This document shows positions 26,809 through 34,337 of a DNA stretch of 43,045 nt, piece by piece (within the stretch, counting starts at the first letter, position 1; each line of letters begins with the position of its first letter). Origin of the DNA: Chloroflexota bacterium (GTDB lineage: Bacteria > Chloroflexota > Anaerolineae > UBA4142); NCBI GenBank assembly GCA_016223105.1, contig JACRPR010000122.1, forward strand, positions 1-43,045, given 5' to 3'. The notes beneath the pieces are model-generated. The model was not told the origin of the DNA. It searched no databases and saw only the letters and a program-made list of their open reading frames with translations. The position numbers were made by a program, and so were the translations under genes.

Positions 26809-26952
26809 GTGCTAACCCATATTCAGCCCGGTTTATTTTTCAAATGGATGCAAGAACATACACGCGATTGGACGATCCAGGGTGGCGGTATACCATTAAC
26901 TCTGCTGATCGTGATCTATGCGGCGTTCGTGTTCTTGCTGTGGAATGTGTAG
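26809..26952 (+). CDS. 47-aa single-TM peptide
   Basis: LTHIQPGLFFKWMQEHTRDWTIQGGGIPLTLLIVIYAAFVFLLWNV; GAAGGAAGG upstream. Confidence 0.5.
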   Translation: MLTHIQPGLFFKWMQEHTRDWTIQGGGIPLTLLIVIYAAFVFLLWNV

Positions 26953-26995
26953 CCAAACTTGCGAAATCCCGGAGATTTCGCCAGTTTGAAAAAAC

Positions 26996-27133
26996 GTAAC
27001 CGTTCAGCCCAACCTGTCATTGCGAGCGGTTTTTGCGAAGCAATCCCCAACATTGTCGTTCCGGAATTGTCGCGCGGACGCTTCGCGGCTTCGTCGCAAA
27101 AAACGCTCCTCGCAATGACACCTGAACGGTTAC
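26996..27133. mobile_element. MITE family A copy 3 (inverted orientation relative to copy 1)
   Basis: GTAACCGTTCAGCCCAACCTGTCATTGCGAG ... CTCGCAATGACACCTGAACGGTTAC; 8-bp TSD GAAAAAAC both sides. Confidence 0.92.
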
Positions 27134-27174
27134 GAAAAAACAATTAAACGATTGTGAACCCAGGAGATCGCCCA

Positions 27175-29058
27175 ATGCCTAGTTCAATTTTTAACAGCAT
27201 CATCCATCGGCATAAACCAGGGATCCAACTTTCAGTTGACCTCTGGCTTGCTCTCGCGCTCGCGTACGGCGGCGGCTTGTGGTTGCACTGGATTCACGAA
27301 CTCGAAGGCGCGATGGAACACGATGCGCCGCCCGTGTTACTCCACTGGTTGCGCGATGCAACCTTGCTTTTGCCATTGATGCTCGGCGCAGTTATTGCCG
27401 CGCGATTGATCGCGCGGCGATTGTATTTGACCGGCGCGCGGCGATCTATCGCGATCGCGTTCGTCGCGAGCGCGCTAATGGGCGGCGCGAGTCCTCTGCA
27501 TCAAATTCTTTTCGACGCGCATCATCACGCCGCGCTGGGCGCGTCCGTCCTGGTTCACAGCGCGCGCGACACCCTGCTCGCGTTGATCGCGAACCTGGTC
27601 ATCGTGAGCGCGGTCGCGCTGATCCGCCAACCCCGGCGTTGGGCGCGCCAACGCGTGATTTTGCGCGCGGTGTTGGCAATCACGCTGATCACAAATTTTC
27701 TCGCGCCCCTCGCGCCGACGGTTTCCGCCGCGCCCGCGGCGCAAACGGCTAACGTCTGCGCGACCGCGACGCGCACAATCACGTATGATGTCGCCGCGTT
27801 TCAAACGATCATCCCGCATAACGGCTGGGGCGATCACACGCCCGACGGATTGATGTTCGCGCTCTCGAACGCGGACGCGATTCCAAACAAAGACGCGCTG
27901 ATCGCGAACCCGAATCTCATCGAGCCACTCGTGATCCGCGCCGCCGTCGGCGATTGCATCCTGGTCAATTTTCGCAACGACATTACCGGTCGTCGCGTCG
28001 GAATGCACGTCAACGGCATCTCCAAAGATCCAAAAACCTCCGACGGCGCGCGCATCGGCAACAATCCTGACACTACCGTGCCGACCGGCGGAACGATCAC
28101 GCACACATTTTTCGCGCACCGCGAAGGACAGTTCGTGATCAACGATTACGGCAGTGGCTTGAACTATCCCAACGACACCACGAGTCGCGGTTTGTACGGC
28201 GCGCTGATCGTTCTGCCGCGCGGCGCGACCTGGCACGATCCGCGCACCGGGCGCGACTTGCTCGACGCGAGCAAGCGCGGCGTCGGCGCGATGCCGTTCG
28301 CGGACGCGCGCGTGCCGGGTGTCGGCAATGATTTTCGCGATTTCGTCGCGGTCTTTATGGACGAGCCGGAAGGCGTGTTGGATCGCGATGGCAAACCGCC
28401 GGTCTTTCCATTGACCGGCATCGAGGACGGCACATTCGGGATCAATTATCGCTCCGAGCCGTTACGCAATCGCGCGCGCGCGGTGTTGGAACATCGCGGC
28501 TTGGTGTACGATGCCGCGCAAAATAAAATCGTCGCGACCGCGCCAAAAGTGGTTACGCTTCCGAACGGCACGGTCATTCAACCGACCGATCATTTTTGCG
28601 ACGGCTATGTCCCGGAACTCGATCAAATCGTGAGCGATCCGGGCGCGCAATGCGTCGGCGAAGAATTTCATTTGCAATCGTGGCCCTTTGGCGATCCGGG
28701 AAAACTCACGCGCAAACTCGCGGACGGCACGATTGTCGCGGACACGGATAGCATCATTCCCAAAGCGTACGTCGGCGACCCGGTGCGTTTTCGCATCGTG
28801 CATCCCGGCGTTTACGAAACGCACACCTGGCATCAACACACGAATCGCTGGCGGCACGAGCCGAACGATCCCGATTCGACACGGCTCGATGTGCAATCTA
28901 CCGGACCCGGGCAAACGTTTGAATTGGATTTCGAAGGCGGCGCCGGGCAAATGATGGGCACGGTCGGCGACCAGGTTTTTCACTGCCATTTGTATCCGCA
29001 CTTTGCGGAAGGATTCTGTCGGTGTGCCCGAACGATTTTATTATCCCGCGTTCATTGA
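27175..29058 (+). CDS. giant multicopper-oxidase-like protein, N-terminal part with TM domain (frame broken at 3' end)
   Basis: 4-TM-like N-terminus; HTWHQHTNRWRHEPND, FHCHLYPHFAEG. Confidence 0.8.
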   Translation: MPSSIFNSIIHRHKPGIQLSVDLWLALALAYGGGLWLHWIHELEGAMEHDAPPVLLHWLRDATLLLPLMLGAVIAARLIARRLYLTGARRSIAIAFVASALMGGASPLHQILFDAHHHAALGASVLVHSARDTLLALIANLVIVSAVALIRQPRRWARQRVILRAVLAITLITNFLAPLAPTVSAAPAAQTANVCATATRTITYDVAAFQTIIPHNGWGDHTPDGLMFALSNADAIPNKDALIANPNLIEPLVIRAAVGDCILVNFRNDITGRRVGMHVNGISKDPKTSDGARIGNNPDTTVPTGGTITHTFFAHREGQFVINDYGSGLNYPNDTTSRGLYGALIVLPRGATWHDPRTGRDLLDASKRGVGAMPFADARVPGVGNDFRDFVAVFMDEPEGVLDRDGKPPVFPLTGIEDGTFGINYRSEPLRNRARAVLEHRGLVYDAAQNKIVATAPKVVTLPNGTVIQPTDHFCDGYVPELDQIVSDPGAQCVGEEFHLQSWPFGDPGKLTRKLADGTIVADTDSIIPKAYVGDPVRFRIVHPGVYETHTWHQHTNRWRHEPNDPDSTRLDVQSTGPGQTFELDFEGGAGQMMGTVGDQVFHCHLYPHFAEGFCRCARTILLSRVH

Positions 29059-31732
29059 CGCGAAAATTGTGTACAACAAAGCCGGCTGGCACGATCCGTA
29101 CGGCAAACTCTACGCCCAAGCCGCGCCCGAACCTGGTTTGACCGCGCTCCAAAAAGCGGACCAAGTGCGCCAAGCGATCAACGCCGGCGCGATTCAACCG
29201 GAACCGTTCACGATTCGCGCGCGCTTGGGCGAGTGCGTCAACTTGCGGACGACGAACGCAACGCATCTCGACAACGATCCAAATGTGCCGCTCGATCTGC
29301 ACGCGCCGAACGGCGACATTTTCCACGAACCGACGCCAATGACCGAGATGAGCAGTCACGTTCACCTGGTGCGGTTCGACGAACTCGGCTCCGACGGCAC
29401 TTCGATTGGTTGGAATTATGTGCAAGCGCCGCTCGTCGGACAAACGTACGGCTATCGCTGGTTTGTGGATTTGCCTTTGCGAACCGTGTTCTTTCATGAT
29501 CATCAATTTCCGACGACGCATCAACAGCACGGTGTGTGGGCGGCGATGAACGTCGAACCCGCGGACGCGACCTGGCACGATCCAAAAACCGGGTTGGAAA
29601 CGAATGGCATCGGCACGGTGATGGACATTCGCTCGCCATCGGGTCAGGACTTTCGCGAATTCACCGTGCACTATTCCGATTTCGTGCCGTTGTTCGACGC
29701 CGCCGGCAAGCCGCTCAACCCACCGACGCGTCCCGATTTCTACGGGCAAGACCAGGGCGGCATGGCGATCAATTATCGCAACGAACCGTTCCCGACGCGA
29801 CTTAACTCGGCGAGCAGTGGCGCGCCCGGCGAGCCGGCGTACATTTTCAGTTCCGCCGTGCACGGCGATCCGGCGACGCCGATCTTTCGCGCGTACGCCG
29901 GCGACCCGGTTGTGTTCCGCTTTATGGATGGCGCGCACGAGGAAGAACACAACTTTAATCTCGCGGGGCATCGCTGGTTGCACGAACCGGACGACCCGGC
30001 ATCGAATCTGTACGACACGCAAGCCGCGAACATTGGCGAGTTTTTCAACTTTGAAGTTACTGCCGGGCGCGCGGTGCGACGCGGCAATGCCACCACTGCC
30101 ACGGCGCGCGAAAAAATGCGCGAGCACGCGCAGATGACCTTGGGCGCGACCATCGTTCTGCCTGCCGGCGCGAACGCGACCGGCGGCGATTATCTCTACA
30201 GTTCGCAACCGTTGAACGATTTGTGGAGTGGGATGTGGGGCATCTTTCGTGTGCTTGCCGGGCGCGTGTCCGATCTGCAACCGCTTCCCGATGTTACCGC
30301 GCCGCCGACTGTGCCAGCCGGTGGTGAATGGCTCGCGCTAAAACCAGGTCAATCCATCAGCGCGCCGCCGCCGGCTAAAATTTTGAATCCGTGTCCGCCG
30401 AGCGCGCAGATCAAAAAAATCGCCATCAGCATCGTGCAACAAAAAATCGTTTACAACGCCGCGGGCGATCACGATCCGAATGGCATCGCGTATGTGTTGA
30501 ATCAAGACCTCGATCTTGCCGGCAGACCGAAAGCCGGCGTCGCGCTCAAGCCGTTGTTCATTCGCGCGAACGAAGGCGAGTGCGTGCATCTGGCGTTGAC
30601 CAATCGTTTGCCCAGCGCGGGCATTCCAGTGCACGCCGGCGATCCGGTCAATCCAACCGAGAACACGAGTGTGACGAATCGTTTGGCAAACGGAAGTTTG
30701 CAGTTGGTCAACGCGACCTGGCGTCCCAGCAATCGCGCGTCGGTGCATATTGCCGGCTTGATCAAACACAAGGTCGTCAGCGCGGACGGCGCGGCGGTCG
30801 GTTACAATTACGATACGACGATCGCGCCCGGCAAAACGTTCACGTACTATTACTGGCTCGACAGCAAAGACATTGGCATTGCGAACATTCAAAATATGGC
30901 GAATATCCGTGGCACGCGCCATCACGGCGCGTGGGGCGGACTCGTCGTCGAACCGAAGGGCGCGGTGTATCTCGATCCCAAGACCGGCGCGTTTGTGCGG
31001 AGCGGTGAGAACGCGGTCATCAAATATCCGATCATAAATCCCAATGGCACGACGACGTACAACTTATTCCGCGAATTCATTGTCAACCTTCAAGACGGGT
31101 TGAATCTATTCGACAAAAATGGAATTCAAATCGCGGATGCCGCCGCGCACGCCGGCGAAGCCGCCGATTCCGAAGACCAGGGCGAAAAAGGCATCAACTA
31201 TCGGAGTGAGCCGTTCCGTAACCGGCTCGCGCGCGATCCGCAATCGGCGAACGTGTTCAGTTCGGTCGTGCATGGCGATCCGGCAACGCCGATCTTTCGT
31301 TCCTACGTCGGCGAGCCGGTGATGGTGCGCGTGTTGAACAGCCAGGATTTGCCGCGCGCGCACACCTTCGGCATCGCGGGGCACGAGTGGCGGCACGAAT
31401 GGAATGATCCGACCTCGAACATTATCAACGCGCAAGGCGGCTTGAACACGAGTCGCGCATTCAATCTAAATTTGATTGGCGGCGCGGGGGGACCGCAACA
31501 ACTCGCCGGCGATTATCTGTACAACGATCGCAATCTGTTCCACAATTTGAGCGGCGGATTGTGGGGACTGATTCGCGCGCACGACACCGCGCAGATCGAT
31601 CTCAAACCGCTGTTTGCGAGCGCGCGGATTCCCGTCGCGCCGATCACACAACCGGATCCGAGTTTGCCGCCGCCAGAGTTGGGCATTGACGTGGGCATGT
31701 TTGAATACTTTTCGCCGACCATTTTCAAGTGA
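29003..31732 (+). CDS. giant multicopper-oxidase-like protein, C-terminal part
   Basis: SSHVHLVRFDELGSDG, FFHDHQFPTTHQQHGVWAAMNVEP, NLAGHRWLHEPDD, RGTRHHGAWGGLVVEP, GIAGHEWRHEWNDP. Confidence 0.8.
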   Translation: MRKDSVGVPERFYYPAFIDAKIVYNKAGWHDPYGKLYAQAAPEPGLTALQKADQVRQAINAGAIQPEPFTIRARLGECVNLRTTNATHLDNDPNVPLDLHAPNGDIFHEPTPMTEMSSHVHLVRFDELGSDGTSIGWNYVQAPLVGQTYGYRWFVDLPLRTVFFHDHQFPTTHQQHGVWAAMNVEPADATWHDPKTGLETNGIGTVMDIRSPSGQDFREFTVHYSDFVPLFDAAGKPLNPPTRPDFYGQDQGGMAINYRNEPFPTRLNSASSGAPGEPAYIFSSAVHGDPATPIFRAYAGDPVVFRFMDGAHEEEHNFNLAGHRWLHEPDDPASNLYDTQAANIGEFFNFEVTAGRAVRRGNATTATAREKMREHAQMTLGATIVLPAGANATGGDYLYSSQPLNDLWSGMWGIFRVLAGRVSDLQPLPDVTAPPTVPAGGEWLALKPGQSISAPPPAKILNPCPPSAQIKKIAISIVQQKIVYNAAGDHDPNGIAYVLNQDLDLAGRPKAGVALKPLFIRANEGECVHLALTNRLPSAGIPVHAGDPVNPTENTSVTNRLANGSLQLVNATWRPSNRASVHIAGLIKHKVVSADGAAVGYNYDTTIAPGKTFTYYYWLDSKDIGIANIQNMANIRGTRHHGAWGGLVVEPKGAVYLDPKTGAFVRSGENAVIKYPIINPNGTTTYNLFREFIVNLQDGLNLFDKNGIQIADAAAHAGEAADSEDQGEKGINYRSEPFRNRLARDPQSANVFSSVVHGDPATPIFRSYVGEPVMVRVLNSQDLPRAHTFGIAGHEWRHEWNDPTSNIINAQGGLNTSRAFNLNLIGGAGGPQQLAGDYLYNDRNLFHNLSGGLWGLIRAHDTAQIDLKPLFASARIPVAPITQPDPSLPPPELGIDVGMFEYFSPTIFK

Positions 31733-31748
31733 GTTTTGGAGAATCGCA

Positions 31749-32330
31749 ATGAGACCCGAAATGAACGAGCCCATTCGTGTGTTGGCGCTCGACGACGCGC
31801 CGATTTACTGCGCGGGGATTCGCCACGCGCTCGAAGCCGCGCCGGGATTCGCGCTCGCGTTGGCGACGGGCGATCCCGCGCATGCGTTCGCGCAGGTCCG
31901 CGTGATCAAACCGCACGTCATCCTCCTGGGTTTGAATCGCGCCACCCACGAGCCGATTCGCCTCGCGCGCGCGCTGTCCGATTATGCGCCGGTGCTCGCC
32001 CTCGCGGAACGCGCGGAGGACGAAGCGGAATTGAACGTCGCCGGTTTTTCGCGCAAGACGATTGACGCGCCGGGTTTGCGCGACGCGCTCCAGCGCGTCG
32101 CGCGCGGCGAACGCGCCGGCGCGAATGAAACGCGCGCGCTCTCGCCACGCCAAGCGCAAGTTCTAAAATGCGCCGCGTCCGGCGAAAGCAACAAATTGAT
32201 CGCGCGCACGCTGAGCATTCGCGAAAAAACGGTCAAGAATCATATGACTTTGATTTTGCGAAAACTGGGTATGACCAACCGCACCCAAGCCGTGATGTGC
32301 GCTTTGCAACGCGGCTGGGTCGCGCTGTAA
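31749..32330 (+). CDS. LuxR/NarL-type regulator with degenerate receiver
   Basis: VLALDDAPIYCAGI, HVILLGLNR (expected D is G), LSPRQAQVLKCAASGESNKLIARTLSIREKTVKNHMTLILRKLG. Confidence 0.85.
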   Translation: MRPEMNEPIRVLALDDAPIYCAGIRHALEAAPGFALALATGDPAHAFAQVRVIKPHVILLGLNRATHEPIRLARALSDYAPVLALAERAEDEAELNVAGFSRKTIDAPGLRDALQRVARGERAGANETRALSPRQAQVLKCAASGESNKLIARTLSIREKTVKNHMTLILRKLGMTNRTQAVMCALQRGWVAL

Positions 32331-32345
32331 CCGCGAGCCAGGCAA

Positions 32346-34259
32346 ATGAAAAATCAACATTCGAAAAATTCGCGCGCGCGCAATCGTGTGCCCACCCCGC
32401 TTTTCGCGCTGGGACTCTTTGGAATTATTTCGCTCGGGCTATTCGCGTCGGGCATCATTCCGCGCCCCGATGCCAGCCAAGCCAGTGACGCGCATCACGC
32501 GCCCACCGCCGCGCGGATCGTGTTCGGTCCGCGCGATGTTGCCGGGCGCGACGCGCACGCGCGGCTCGAGGTCGCGAGCGCGGATGAGCACGCGACTGCC
32601 GGCGCGATTCCGACCGGACAAAAAACGCTCGTAACCGTGCGCTTGAGCGATCCGCGCACTGGCGCAATGCTCGCCGGCTTGAATCCGACGATAGACCTGG
32701 CGTTGGTCGGCGCGGCATCCAATTCGAACGCGAGTGATCCGTTTGAATCGCGCGAGACGATGGTGTTTGCCGGGAGTTCGGTCGGCGTGATCGAAGAAGG
32801 CGGACACACCCACAATAAACCAGGTCGCGGTTTGGGTAAAGCGGTCGGCGCGAATTTTACCGCGATGATCAATCTGCCGAATCCCGCCGCGGACGCGGCG
32901 TTGGATCGCGAGCACCGTTACATTTTTATCACGCTTCCCCAAAGTGACCAGGTCGTGATCGTGGACGCGCTGACGCATCGCCTCGCGCACCAGGTGCGCG
33001 TCGGCGCGCGCCCGAACCATCTCGCGCTCGAACCGTCGGGCAAGCGGGTGTGGGTGGCGAATGATGGCGCAGGCACGCTCACCGCGATTGACACGGCGAC
33101 GCACGATACGCAAACCGTCGCGGTCGGCGCGGGGCATCACGACATTGTGTTCGCGGACGATCAACCGCTGATGTTCGTCACAAACAGTCAAGCCAACACG
33201 GTTTCGATCATTCACCTGGAGCGCGCGCAGAAAATTGCGGATGTGCCGGTGGGCAACGCGCCGCACGGCTTGGACTATGCCGCGCGCCGATTGTATGTGG
33301 CGAACGAAGGCGACGGCACGGTTACGGTTTTGAGCATTGAAGGCGAACGCGCCACGCCGCTCACGGTGATTCGCGCGGGCGCGGGCGCGCGCCAGGTCAA
33401 GCTGGATCCGACCGGCAAAATTGGCGCGGTCAGTAATTATCGCGCGAACACGCTCACGCTTTTCAACGCGCAGACGCACGCGCTCATCAAAACCATCGCG
33501 ACCGGCGGGGGACCGGACGGCATCGTATTTTTCGAGCGGTACGTGATCGTCCGCAACACCCTCACGCCGGATGCGACCTTCGCACATCTCGATAACCCGG
33601 ACATTGCGGACAATCTCGAACTGAGCAATGTGCCGTTGCTCGCGAGTCCCGCGCCCGATTTTCACGCGCGCTTGTTTGTCGCCGGCGAGATGGTGATCGC
33701 GCCGCACCCGGTAACGGGACAACTCCAGCGTTTGCATTTGATGCACGGTCGTCCGATGCCGATGGATCAGCTCAAAGCGACGAGCGGCGCAGAGTTTGTG
33801 TTATCGCTCGCGAACACGGTCAAGGAGATTCGTCCGGGTGTGTATCAACGCGTCGTGCAATTCGATCGCGCGGGCGCGTACGCGTTACGCGTCAACGTTG
33901 CCGGTCAAGCGCCGATCGAGTTCACGCTCGATGTCGCGAGCGCGCGCGCGGAGAAAGCGGCGCGCGCGCAACTGCTTACGCCGGCTGAGTCTTACCAGGT
34001 CGGCGCGCCAGCGGTGATCCGCTTTCGCGTGCACGCGCCCGACAACGCGCTCACCGACGGCACGATCACGGTATACAAGTTCACGCCGGGGCAAGGCATT
34101 TGGCAAAAAATTTTGCCGGCGGAATTTGCCGGCAATGCCGTGTATCAAATTACGCTCGAGTTTCCCGACGCGGGCGAGTATGCGGCGACATTCAGTTCCG
34201 TTAAATTGGGATTGTTGACGCAAGACAGTCCGCGTTTTACGGTGAATGTGGTCAAGTAA
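32346..34259 (+). CDS. YncE/cytochrome-D1-like beta-propeller secreted protein
   Basis: repeats HRLAHQVRVGARPNHLALEPSGKRVWVANDGAGTLTAIDTATHDTQTVAVGAGHHDIVF. Confidence 0.82.
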   Translation: MKNQHSKNSRARNRVPTPLFALGLFGIISLGLFASGIIPRPDASQASDAHHAPTAARIVFGPRDVAGRDAHARLEVASADEHATAGAIPTGQKTLVTVRLSDPRTGAMLAGLNPTIDLALVGAASNSNASDPFESRETMVFAGSSVGVIEEGGHTHNKPGRGLGKAVGANFTAMINLPNPAADAALDREHRYIFITLPQSDQVVIVDALTHRLAHQVRVGARPNHLALEPSGKRVWVANDGAGTLTAIDTATHDTQTVAVGAGHHDIVFADDQPLMFVTNSQANTVSIIHLERAQKIADVPVGNAPHGLDYAARRLYVANEGDGTVTVLSIEGERATPLTVIRAGAGARQVKLDPTGKIGAVSNYRANTLTLFNAQTHALIKTIATGGGPDGIVFFERYVIVRNTLTPDATFAHLDNPDIADNLELSNVPLLASPAPDFHARLFVAGEMVIAPHPVTGQLQRLHLMHGRPMPMDQLKATSGAEFVLSLANTVKEIRPGVYQRVVQFDRAGAYALRVNVAGQAPIEFTLDVASARAEKAARAQLLTPAESYQVGAPAVIRFRVHAPDNALTDGTITVYKFTPGQGIWQKILPAEFAGNAVYQITLEFPDAGEYAATFSSVKLGLLTQDSPRFTVNVVK

Positions 34260-34286
34260 AAATCAACGCAAAAATCGGAATAAATA

Positions 34287-34320
34287 AATCGCGCCGACCT
34301 CAAACGAGGTCGGCGCGATT
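34287..34320. terminator. bidirectional hairpin terminator between convergent genes
   Basis: AATCGCGCCGACCTC aaac GAGGTCGGCGCGATT. Confidence 0.85.
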
Positions 34321-34337
34321 CGTTTACGCGCGCGCGG

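Noticed and set aside
32439-33746. 435-aa minus-strand ORF opposite the YncE-like gene
   Set aside because: Arg-rich antisense shadow ORF typical of high-GC codon bias; sense strand has recognisable propeller repeats
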